From positions 1-13,400 of the forward strand of contig DASPKA010000113.1 in assembly GCA_035628335.1 (NCBI GenBank): a stretch of 13,400 bases of DNA, in the 5' to 3' direction. A model generated the notes under the pieces. The model searched no databases. It was not told the DNA's origin and saw only the letters and a list, made by a program, of their open reading frames with translations. Numbering within the stretch: position 1 is the stretch's first letter; every line of letters begins with the position of its first letter. Made by a program: the position numbers and the translations under genes. Shown piece by piece: positions 5,104 through 11,622 of the stretch. This DNA is from DASPKA01 sp035628335. GTDB lineage: Bacteria > Patescibacteriota > Doudnabacteria > UBA920.

Positions 5104-6021
5104 ATGGAAAGTATTTTACTTAGTATTTTTGGGGTAGTAATAATTGGATTTTTAGTTGCTGACCTTGGATTCTTTAACCGCAAGGCGCATAAGATAAGCC
5201 CAAAGTCAGCCCTGCTTCAGTCTTTGTTTTGGATAGGAATCTCAATTGGCTTTGCTGTACTCGTATACTATTTTATAGACAGTGAAAGCGCAGCTGCGTT
5301 CATGAGCGCATACCTAACAGAAAAAATGCTGTCAGTAGACAACCTTTTCGTAATTTTGCTTATCTTCAGTTTCTTTAAACTGGACGAAAAATACCATCAT
5401 AAAGTACTGTTTTGGGGCATACTCGGGGCAATTATCTTTAGGGCAATTTTCATCCTAGCTGGATCTTACATCATTTCACAATTCCATTGGGTACTTTATA
5501 TATTTGGCGCCATCCTCATATACACTGGCATTAAACTCTTAAAAGACAAAAAAGAAGAACACGTTAACTACCACGAGAGCAAGGTCCTAAAGTTTGCACG
5601 GAAGTTCCTCCCTTTTACCACTACGACTGAACACAATGGCAAGTTTTTTATTCGTGAAAACGGAAAATTACATGCCACTATTATGTTTATGATTGTTCTG
5701 CTCGTAGAAACGACCGATATTATTTTTGCAGTAGACTCTATCCCAGCGGCATTCTCAATATCACAAGACCCCTTTATAGTCTTCACCTCAAACATATTTG
5801 CGGTACTCGGCTTACGTGCGCTCTTCTTCCTTATCGAGAGCGTTATGCACCGTTTTCACCATCTGCAAAAAGGTTTGTCCTTTATTTTGGTGTTCATAGG
5901 CGCAAAAATGCTGCTTGGCATTTTCCATGTACATATCTCTTCCCTGACATCCTTTTTAATAATCATGCTCGCATTAGCTCTCTCACTCATAGCCTCCCTA
6001 CTTTTCCCGAAGAAAATTTAA
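5104..6021 (+). CDS. terC: TerC/Alx-family integral membrane protein
   Basis: 305 residues, about the family length, with roughly eight to nine membrane helices. Diagnostic stretches are present: DLGFFNRKAH near the N-terminus, EKMLSVDNLFVILLIFSFF, LLVETTDIIFAVDSIPAAFSIS and DPFIVFTSNIFAVLGLRALFFLIESV. The conserved intramembrane Asp and Glu residues (VDN, ET-D, AVDS) are those thought to handle Mn2+ in Alx/TerC proteins. A role in manganese export, or in metal loading of secreted proteins, is known for relatives and inferred here. AAGGA directly touches the ATG at 5104, which is unusually close for a Shine-Dalgarno. Upstream is the structured leader with a terminator; recG starts 13 bp downstream, suggesting one operon. 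Confidence 0.92.
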   Translation: MESILLSIFGVVIIGFLVADLGFFNRKAHKISPKSALLQSLFWIGISIGFAVLVYYFIDSESAAAFMSAYLTEKMLSVDNLFVILLIFSFFKLDEKYHHKVLFWGILGAIIFRAIFILAGSYIISQFHWVLYIFGAILIYTGIKLLKDKKEEHVNYHESKVLKFARKFLPFTTTTEHNGKFFIRENGKLHATIMFMIVLLVETTDIIFAVDSIPAAFSISQDPFIVFTSNIFAVLGLRALFFLIESVMHRFHHLQKGLSFILVFIGAKMLLGIFHVHISSLTSFLIIMLALALSLIASLLFPKKI

Positions 6022-6034
6022 CCATCAGTGGGCA

Positions 6035-8209
6035 ATGACAGCTATAAAAACTACAACGAAAAACTTACAGGAGCTGAAAAAGCTTGGCATTTCTTCGGCT
6101 GAGGAGCTGCTAATGTATTTCCCACGAAGATACTTGGACTTTTCTAAGACAAAGCATATACGGGACACGAGGCCGGGAGAGACGGTCACGCTGCAAGTGA
6201 CGATAAAGAGCATTCAGTCGCGTTTTTCATTTAAATCTAGACAGACACTTTGTGAGAGCGTTGTACAGGACTCAACTGGTTACCTTAAAGTCACTTGGTT
6301 TAATATGGGATACTTGGCAAAAACGCTTAAGATTGGTGACCATATAGCACTTGCAGGAAAAATAACAAATTTCAAAGGGTTACAGCTGGTGAATCCTATT
6401 TACGAAAAAATAGAGGGCGACATGCTCCACACAGGAAGGTTTGTGCCGGTGTATAAGTTACCGGGAACGATGTACCAGAAGACTCTTAGAAAAATAGTTC
6501 ATGCACATTTGCCTTTAGCTCGAAAAATTCCAGATATTATACCACCCGGCACCCGTCGTAGTTTTGCACTCCCAGACCTTGCTACAACCATTCAAGAGAG
6601 CCATTTCCCCTCTGCTCAAGAAAAGTTATATTCCGTTCAGCGCAGGCTGATTTTTGAAGAACTATTTATACAGCAACTAGCAGTGCAAGAAAATAAAAAG
6701 TTACGAGTGCTGCTCAAAGCACCAAATATTCCAGCTAATGTTGAGCTGATAAAAAAATTCCTGTCCACACTACCCTTTGAACTCACTGGTGGCCAAAAGA
6801 GGGCTCTGTGGGAAATTATGAAGGACATGGAGCAGTCCGTGCCTATGAATCGGTTATTGCAGGGTGATGTAGGTTCAGGTAAGACAGTTGTCGCTGCTGC
6901 AGCTGCGCTCTGTGCTGTCCGGGCAGGATTTCAGGTAGCACTGTTAGCGCCAACAGAAATTTTAGCTGTACAGCACTATGAGACCATTCAAAAAATCTTT
7001 GCTAAAACCACGCCTAGGGTCAAGATAGGCTTACATACACAGAGCCTTCATGAGATAGACGGAAAGAGTTATTCATTGCCTGTGTTTAAAAAAGCTGTGA
7101 ACAATGGCAGCGTTTCTATTTTAACCGGAACTCATGCACTACTTGCCGGAAAAATACATTTCAAAACACTGGGCCTGATACTCGTTGACGAACAACATCG
7201 CTTTGGGGTACGTCAACGTCAATACCTGCTCAGCGAAGAAAACAGATCTGTTACTACAAATATGCCGTCGGAGCCCTACCCGACGGCGAGTTCCGCGAAC
7301 CGGGAAACCCGGATTCGCTCCACTTCTATTATTCTGCCGTCGGAGCCCTACCCGACGGCGAGTTCCGCGAACCGGGAAACCCGGATTCGCTCCACTCATT
7401 TCCTTTCTATGACAGCCACGCCTATTCCGCGAACGCTTGCCCTCTCAATGTTCGGTGAACTTGATGTTAGTGTTTTAAGCGAAATGCCAAAAAACCGTAA
7501 ACCTATTGAAACCCGCTTGGCACTTGAAGAGCAACGATTAGAAGTTTATGCTTTTCTGAAAAAGCAGATTTCTTCTGGCAGACAAGTGTACTGGGTACTT
7601 CCCCACATAGACGAGTCAGAGGACGAGGATATCACATCTGTCAAAGAAAAATACGACGAACTCCTATATGGGCCATATCAAGACTTAAAGATTGGTCTAC
7701 TGCATGGGAGAATGAAAGCAGATGACAAAAACGCCGCAATGCTTACATTCAAAGAAGGCAAAACAAACATTTTAGTTGCCACTTCTGTTATTGAAATTGG
7801 CGTAGACGTACCAAACGCATCGTGCATGGTCATAGAAAATGCTGAACGCTTTGGCCTGGCCCAGCTCCATCAGTTGCGTGGACGCGTGGGAAGAGGCGCA
7901 CACCAGTCATACTGTTTTGCTTTTACCGAGGCTGTTGAGGAAGAGTCTCTTGCCAGAATAAAAAACTTTACTACAATTTCGTCTGGTTTTAAGCTTGCGG
8001 AACTCGACCTTGAGAACCGCGGATTTGGCACGCTTTTTGGCGAAGAGCAAAGTGGGTTCTTCTTTAAGTACTCTAAATACCTTACTATGAAAGTGCTCCA
8101 AGAGTCGCGTCAGGCAGCCATAGCCTTTGAAAATTCTGACAACTTAAAAAACCATCCACTGCTTGAGAAAATGGTTGCACCACTTGTGGAAAAAGTTCAT
8201 TTGGAATAA
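6035..8209 (+). CDS. recG: ATP-dependent DNA helicase RecG with in-frame repeat insert
   Basis: 724 residues. RecG regresses stalled replication forks and branch-migrates Holliday junctions. An N-terminal helical part is followed by the OB-fold wedge domain at about 50-115. Helicase motifs are Walker A GDVGSGKT (277-284), DEQH (385-388), MTATPIPRT (459-467), the ATSVIEIGVDVP stretch (582-593) and QLRGRVGRG (613-621). The C-terminal LENRGFG-LFGEEQSG region is typical. Between DEQHRFGVRQRQ and MTATPIP, residues 410-456 are foreign: two copies of PSEPYPTASSANRETRIRST encoded by a 62-bp repeat, where normal RecG has only a short linker. All motifs remain intact, so the enzyme is probably active with a surface loop. 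There is no strong Shine-Dalgarno; it lies 13 bp after terC, so translation may depend on coupling. Confidence 0.95.
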   Translation: MTAIKTTTKNLQELKKLGISSAEELLMYFPRRYLDFSKTKHIRDTRPGETVTLQVTIKSIQSRFSFKSRQTLCESVVQDSTGYLKVTWFNMGYLAKTLKIGDHIALAGKITNFKGLQLVNPIYEKIEGDMLHTGRFVPVYKLPGTMYQKTLRKIVHAHLPLARKIPDIIPPGTRRSFALPDLATTIQESHFPSAQEKLYSVQRRLIFEELFIQQLAVQENKKLRVLLKAPNIPANVELIKKFLSTLPFELTGGQKRALWEIMKDMEQSVPMNRLLQGDVGSGKTVVAAAAALCAVRAGFQVALLAPTEILAVQHYETIQKIFAKTTPRVKIGLHTQSLHEIDGKSYSLPVFKKAVNNGSVSILTGTHALLAGKIHFKTLGLILVDEQHRFGVRQRQYLLSEENRSVTTNMPSEPYPTASSANRETRIRSTSIILPSEPYPTASSANRETRIRSTHFLSMTATPIPRTLALSMFGELDVSVLSEMPKNRKPIETRLALEEQRLEVYAFLKKQISSGRQVYWVLPHIDESEDEDITSVKEKYDELLYGPYQDLKIGLLHGRMKADDKNAAMLTFKEGKTNILVATSVIEIGVDVPNASCMVIENAERFGLAQLHQLRGRVGRGAHQSYCFAFTEAVEEESLARIKNFTTISSGFKLAELDLENRGFGTLFGEEQSGFFFKYSKYLTMKVLQESRQAAIAFENSDNLKNHPLLEKMVAPLVEKVHLE
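7263..7324 (+). repeat. Double-hairpin palindromic repeat inside recG, copy 1
   Basis: 62 bp identical to 7335-7396. Hairpin 1: GCCGTCGG (7264-7271), loop AGCCCTAC, CCGACGGC (7280-7287). Hairpin 2: GCGAA-CCGGG (7295-7304), loop AAA, CCCGG-A-TTCGC (7308-7318). It is markedly more G+C-rich than the flanking recG sequence. Confidence 0.92.
7335..7396 (+). repeat. Double-hairpin palindromic repeat inside recG, copy 2
   Basis: An exact second copy of the 62-bp repeat, offset by 72 bp (24 codons) after a 10-bp spacer, so the reading frame is kept. Both hairpins are repeated (7336-7359 and 7367-7390). Confidence 0.92.
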
Positions 8210-8214
8210 GATAT

Positions 8215-8243
8215 TTGCACTCTGAAAAAAAATGTGATTAAAT
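8215..8243 (+). promoter_or_regulatory. Promoter of small-protein unit 1
   Basis: TTGCAC (8215-8220), a 17-bp spacer and TGA-TTAAAT (8235-8243), an extended -10. The predicted leader is about 68 nt with a hairpin (8262-8269 with 8275-8282). Confidence 0.55.
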
Positions 8244-8317
8244 GTAAGTACGCATAGCGAGGTCAGTCGCCACACGACTGGCTTCAAAACCCCTAACAGC
8301 TTTTGGAGGATACCACC

Positions 8318-8425
8318 ATGAGGCAAAAAATTGTTTTGCTTTGCATTGCTTACTTCGGCAGATTCTGCCACACATGCGGCTTCCGCATCCCAAACGGTAG
8401 TACTCGTTGCAGCAACTGCTGTTAA
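8318..8425 (+). CDS. 35-residue zinc-ribbon-like Cys peptide, unit 1
   Basis: A small frame with a perfect GGAGGA (8305-8310) 7 nt before the ATG. After a hydrophobic start (MRQKIVLLCIAYFGRF), the peptide has C17-x2-C20-G and C31-x2-C34-C35 with ten residues between the pairs, the spacing of a minimal four-Cys zinc ribbon. Family not recognised. It has its own promoter, a leader with the stem GTCAGTCG/CGACTGGC, and a following 11-bp GC hairpin. The next unit (8603-8710) has the same architecture, the same length and a Cys-Gly at the same residues 20-21. Metal binding is inference from Cys spacing; a leader peptide or nucleic-acid-binding micro-protein is also possible. Confidence 0.55.
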   Translation: MRQKIVLLCIAYFGRFCHTCGFRIPNGSTRCSNCC

Positions 8426-8433
8426 CCTCAAAC

Positions 8434-8464
8434 CCGGCTGCTAGAATTGCCTCCTAGCAGCCGG
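8434..8464 (+). terminator. GC-rich hairpin ending small-protein unit 1
   Basis: CCGGCTGCTAG (8434-8444) pairs perfectly with CTAGCAGCCGG (8454-8464) across a 9-nt loop. No T-tract follows directly; TTTTTT comes only at 8485-8490. It may be an RNA stabiliser or weak terminator. It shares its CCGGCTG opening with the hairpin of unit 2. Confidence 0.6.
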
Positions 8465-8494
8465 CCACACACTTAGACAAAAGGTTTTTTATAG

Positions 8495-8523
8495 TTGCGA
8501 GTATAAAAAAAATATGCTACAAT
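8495..8523 (+). promoter_or_regulatory. Promoter of small-protein unit 2
   Basis: TTGCGA (8495-8500), a 17-bp spacer and TGC-TACAAT (8515-8523), an extended -10. The predicted leader is about 73 nt. It contains CGAGTG/CACTCG (8540-8545 with 8567-8572) enclosing three degenerate AGYCTR hexamers. Confidence 0.65.
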
Positions 8524-8602
8524 ATAGGTAGCATTTCTGCGAGTGTAAGCCTGAGCCTAAGTCTAGCACTCGTCCCCATAACCCTCCTGGAGGATCAGGA
8601 AC

Positions 8603-8710
8603 ATGGAACGCCTTAAGAAGCTTGTCCATATGTTTACCCACGTTTGGGGCCATTGTCACTGTGGCGTTTACGCCGAACTTCCACACTGCGGCGCACCCTG
8701 GCGCCACTAA
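8603..8710 (+). CDS. 35-residue Cys/His peptide, unit 2
   Basis: ATG at 8603 lies 8 nt after GGAGGAT (8589-8595). The peptide begins basic and amphipathic (MERLKKLVHMFTHVWG), then carries H17-C18-H19-C20-G21 and H28-C29-G30, a plausible metal-binding Cys/His cluster. It is exactly as long as the peptide of unit 1, with Cys-Gly at the same place. The leader shares the CCCC..TAAC and TGGAGGAT stretches. A 12-bp perfect hairpin follows at once. Codons are G/C-ended, unlike the nearby recG and radA. Family not recognised. Coding is supported by the strong Shine-Dalgarno and the paired architecture, not by homology. Confidence 0.5.
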   Translation: MERLKKLVHMFTHVWGHCHCGVYAELPHCGAPWRH

Positions 8711-8719
8711 CCCACAATC

Positions 8720-8750
8720 CCGGCTGTCTCGACACCATCGAGACAGCCGG
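8720..8750. terminator. 12-bp perfect hairpin between small-protein unit 2 and radA
   Basis: CCGGCTGTCTCG (8720-8731), loop ACACCAT, CGAGACAGCCGG (8739-8750). It lies between the unit 2 stop and the convergent radA stop at 8752, so it can separate both transcripts. No U-tract is visible on either strand. Confidence 0.65.
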
Positions 8751-8751
8751 C

Positions 8752-10161
8752 CTACCTCAACTTTGGAAACAACTTTTTCACCTCGTGTATTTCTTTTATT
8801 ACCACCATATCTAAGCCTTGTTGGTTTTCCGCCGCTTTGGAAAAGCTACGGGCTTCGCCCGAGCTAGCTACGGATCGCCCATGAGGCGATTTTATTTGCG
8901 CGTTCGCGGCAACTTTTTTAAATTCTAGTTTTTGACACTCTCGCATACGCTTATCTGCTTGTGGAGAGACCCTAATTTCTCCTGATAAGCCAATTTCACC
9001 AAACGCAACTAAGTCTTGTGGCAATGCGGTATCATACAGAGAAGACAAAATAGCAAGCGCTGCGGGTAAGTCTGCTGCGCGCTCTTCCAGGGTAAACCCT
9101 CCGGCAACGTTTAAAAACACATCGTAACTTTGCAAATTAACACCCAAACGCTTCTGTAAAATCGCACAAAGGAGCTGTAAACGGTTGTTGTCAAAACCAC
9201 TGGTTTTGCGCTGGGGGTAGCCAAAGGCAACCGGTGCGGTAAGTGCTTCTATTTGTGTGAGCAACACTTTATTGCCCTCTAAAATTGCGGCACGGCATAC
9301 CCCACTGTAATTTTTCTCCCTGTCACCGAGCAAATACAATGATGGGTTCTTAACTTCTTTCAACCCCTCATCTCCCAATTCAAAAATCCCAACTTCGCCC
9401 GTTGAGCCAAATCGATTCTTCACACAACGCAAGAGCTTAAGTACACCACTCCTTTCCCCTTCTAAGTACAGCACAGTATCAACCATGTGCTCCAGCATAC
9501 GAGGACCCGCTAAATTGCCTTCTTTGGTTACATGTCCGATGAGAATAATCGTAATGTTATTTTCTTTAGCGCAGCGCATAAGTGCGTTTGTTGCATAAGT
9601 AATTTGCGCAACACCGCCGCCGCTCCCCGCGATTTCTTCAGAGTTTAGTGTTTGAATGGAGTCTATGATAGCAAGATCAGGGTGTTCTTGGACCAAAGCC
9701 TGAAGCACATTCTCGAGGCTCGTCTCGGGTAAAACCGGTAGACTGATATGCTTGGAAATACGAGCCGCCCGCATTTTTACTTGTTGACCGGACTCCTCTC
9801 CGGAAATGTACAGCACATTTTCACCTTGTTCGCTTAAGTGCAACGCAGTCTGCAGTGCAAGCGTTGACTTTCCAATGCCTGGGTCACCACCTAGCAGAAT
9901 TAAACTTCCGGGCACCATTCCTCCTCCAAGCACAACATCAAACTCGCCCAGTCCGGTATGGAACCGGGGCTTCTTAGATGTATCAGTAAATTCAGAAAGT
10001 TTTTTTACCATTACAGACGCTCTGGAACGCTTGGCTGCTGCACCGGCCACACGCTGCTCTTTGAGCGTATTCCATTCCCCACAGTTCCCACACTTCCCCT
10101 GCCAAGCCGGAAATCTCGCCCCACACGCCTCACAAATAAAAATCGTCTTCTCTTTTACCAT
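8752..10161 (-). CDS. radA: DNA repair protein RadA with a palindromic insert
   Basis: 469 residues. RadA is a RecA-like ATPase that drives branch migration during recombination. A four-Cys zinc finger (C10, C13, C24, C27) is followed by Walker A GDPGIGKS (92-99), Walker B LAIIDS (163-168), the RadA signature KNRFG (248-252) and a C-terminal Lon-protease-like domain (about 270-420) ending FGEIGLSGEIRVSPQADKRMREC. After KLEFKKVAANAQ an insert of about 22-25 residues (SPHGRSVASSGEARSFSKAA) interrupts the usual last strand before IKEIHEVKKLF. It is encoded by two hairpins at 8844-8890. The catalytic parts are complete. There is no Shine-Dalgarno; TATAAC lies 8 nt before the ATG, suggesting a leaderless or near-leaderless mRNA. 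Confidence 0.95.
   Translation of the reverse strand: MVKEKTIFICEACGARFPAWQGKCGNCGEWNTLKEQRVAGAAAKRSRASVMVKKLSEFTDTSKKPRFHTGLGEFDVVLGGGMVPGSLILLGGDPGIGKSTLALQTALHLSEQGENVLYISGEESGQQVKMRAARISKHISLPVLPETSLENVLQALVQEHPDLAIIDSIQTLNSEEIAGSGGGVAQITYATNALMRCAKENNITIILIGHVTKEGNLAGPRMLEHMVDTVLYLEGERSGVLKLLRCVKNRFGSTGEVGIFELGDEGLKEVKNPSLYLLGDREKNYSGVCRAAILEGNKVLLTQIEALTAPVAFGYPQRKTSGFDNNRLQLLCAILQKRLGVNLQSYDVFLNVAGGFTLEERAADLPAALAILSSLYDTALPQDLVAFGEIGLSGEIRVSPQADKRMRECQKLEFKKVAANAQIKSPHGRSVASSGEARSFSKAAENQQGLDMVVIKEIHEVKKLFPKLR
8844..8890. repeat. Double-hairpin palindromic insert within radA
   Basis: Hairpin 1: AGCT-(A)-CGGGC-TTC-GCCCG-AGCT (8844-8865). Hairpin 2: ATCGCC-CATGA-GGCGAT (8874-8890). AGCTACGG occurs at 8844-8851 and again at 8866-8873. 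The sequence differs from the recG element but the two-stem plan is the same, and the reading frame of radA is preserved. Confidence 0.7.
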
Positions 10162-10169
10162 ACGCTAAG

Positions 10170-10175
10170 GTTATA
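10170..10175 (-). promoter_or_regulatory. Putative -10 box of radA
   Basis: TATAAC reads on the minus strand, ending 8 nt before the radA ATG. TTTACA occurs 15 bp further upstream as a poorly spaced -35. The 5' leader would be at most a couple of nucleotides. Confidence 0.4.
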
Positions 10176-10195
10176 AGATTTACCACTAATTGTAA

Positions 10196-10235
10196 AATCC
10201 CCACTTTTTGTGCATTTGTACAAAAAGTGGGGATT
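10196..10235 (-). terminator. Terminator of the beta-propeller gene
   Basis: A 16-bp perfect stem: 10196-10211 (AATCCCCACTTTTTGT) pairs with 10220-10235 around an 8-nt loop. On the minus strand it is followed by TTACAATT after the AATC end. It separates the envelope cluster from radA. Confidence 0.75.
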
Positions 10236-10248
10236 GGAATGTTCTGAA

Positions 10249-11559
10249 CTAGGGTCCGCTTCGTAGGTTTGTTCTGGGGGTTGTTTGAGTGCCGGTTTGT
10301 GTGGCAGGCTGGGTTGCAGTTCCAGGAATAGTAGTCGGAGCAGGAGTAGTGGTTGTAGGAGCTGGGTTAGTGATACCGGGGCCTATGTCTATATAGTAGA
10401 GCTGGCCACCGTTGTAGTTTTTAAAGAAGAGCTTGTCTTCTTTCAGTGTCATAAACAACTCACGGGCGTCCACACCCTCTCCTACATCAAACTCCTCACT
10501 AGAGAGGGTAGTGATATCTATTTTACGCACAGTCTCAACCGTTGCTTTTGTTCGTCCGGCAACTGCCTTACCTGCAACCATAACGTACGAAGAGTCTTGC
10601 GCCCATGTAGCTTTATCTGGTGTAGCGACCATATCTAGTGAAACTGGCGGGTCACCTGCAGTGTCGCCTAACCACAGCACAAAGTCACCACTTGCATTCT
10701 TCTTTCCGAACACAAAATGCCTACTGTCAGGAGCCCAACTAACACCTAAATTATATCCGTCCTTTATAACTGTTTTAAAAAGTTTCCCGTCAGAAGTGAC
10801 ATAGACGATTTTGTTATCTTGTCCATAGTTCCGAATGCGGTAAAAGAGTAATCCCTGACCATTTGGCGAAGCTTTTATTTCTACATCCGGGTCTAGAAGG
10901 GTTACCAAATTTTTGTAACCCGAACTGTCTGGGTTTGCGGTAGAAAGGGTTGCTTTACCGTCGGAGCTTTGAAAAACGTAAATTATTTTTGTTCCACCGG
11001 GGAGCCATTGCAAGCTCGTAATTTGCAGAGGCAAGTCAGTGTACTTGCCCGTGTCTCCATTAAAGTACGCATATGACTTCTTGTTTTCATTGTCTACGAA
11101 CTCTGCAATGAACGCATTTCCGCCTGTTGGCCAAAGAACTTTTGAAATACCACCGCGCTTTTCTACCATTACTTCACGTGTAGAACCAAGTGAGACTGTG
11201 CCGCCCAGATTCTTTATTGCGCTTTGGTAAAACGCACCAGCCGGATTTAAGTATGCAATAGAATTCCCACGATAAAACAACACTGCGCCTATCACTTCTT
11301 CGTTAGTTAACTGTACTGCACCGCTTGGTGGAGCAAGGACGGGTTCGTCTTTTGGAACTGTTTGCGTACCAACAGTACTTGGTGTGTTTGTTCCAGATAG
11401 AATGGGGCTGTCAGGAAGTGTGGTAGCAGGGCTAGGCTGGGTTCCGGTAGGTTGGGTTGTGCTGCCTGAAGACTTGTTCTTCTGCCAAATCAAAAAACCA
11501 AGCGTTCCAACAATCAACAGGAACATAACCCCCAGTAATATGATGGCTTTTTTATTCAT
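10249..11559 (-). CDS. Membrane-anchored beta-propeller-like lipoprotein-style surface protein
   Basis: 436 residues. One N-terminal membrane helix (about 4-25) anchors the protein outside the cell. A Thr/Pro/Ser-rich linker (30-80) leads into a beta-rich domain of repeated blades such as ITSLQWLPGGTKIIYVFQSSDG, VEIKASPNGQGLLFYRIR, LGVSWAPDSRHFVFGKKN and KATWAQDSSYVMVAG. These are the WSPDGKxIxF-type repeats of TolB/WD40-like propellers. The C-terminus is a Thr/Pro tail (TTTTPAPTTIPGT...). A Cys lipobox is not present. The function is unknown; binding or scaffolding at the envelope is inference. It has its own promoter within the end of the DsbA-like gene and a strong terminator. Confidence 0.8.
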   Translation of the reverse strand: MNKKAIILLGVMFLLIVGTLGFLIWQKNKSSGSTTQPTGTQPSPATTLPDSPILSGTNTPSTVGTQTVPKDEPVLAPPSGAVQLTNEEVIGAVLFYRGNSIAYLNPAGAFYQSAIKNLGGTVSLGSTREVMVEKRGGISKVLWPTGGNAFIAEFVDNENKKSYAYFNGDTGKYTDLPLQITSLQWLPGGTKIIYVFQSSDGKATLSTANPDSSGYKNLVTLLDPDVEIKASPNGQGLLFYRIRNYGQDNKIVYVTSDGKLFKTVIKDGYNLGVSWAPDSRHFVFGKKNASGDFVLWLGDTAGDPPVSLDMVATPDKATWAQDSSYVMVAGKAVAGRTKATVETVRKIDITTLSSEEFDVGEGVDARELFMTLKEDKLFFKNYNGGQLYYIDIGPGITNPAPTTTTPAPTTIPGTATQPATQTGTQTTPRTNLRSGP

Positions 11560-11593
11560 TCTCTATATCTATCTTTGTTTTACACTTACGTGC

Positions 11594-11622
11594 ATTATAT
11601 CACTATTTTAGTTCATTTTCAA
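11594..11622 (-). promoter_or_regulatory. Promoter of the beta-propeller gene
   Basis: On the minus strand TTGAAA (11622-11617), a 17-bp spacer and TGA-TATAAT (11602-11594), an extended -10. It overlaps the last codons of the DsbA-like gene. Predicted leader about 28 nt with only a weak purine-rich Shine-Dalgarno. Confidence 0.7.

Noticed and set aside
7263..7396. CRISPR-like array in recG
   Set aside because: Only two copies, a 10-bp spacer, in-frame coding, and double palindromes unlike CRISPR repeats.
7139..7412. Frames reading the recG repeat in other phases (RRRVGLRR / PTRRRVPRTGKPGFAPL type)
   Set aside because: They are artefacts of the GC-rich repeat; the recG frame with intact helicase motifs is clearly the coding one.
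8144..8707. Minus-strand frames of 72-95 codons opposite the small-protein units
   Set aside because: They run through promoters, hairpins and the end of recG, and have no start signals.
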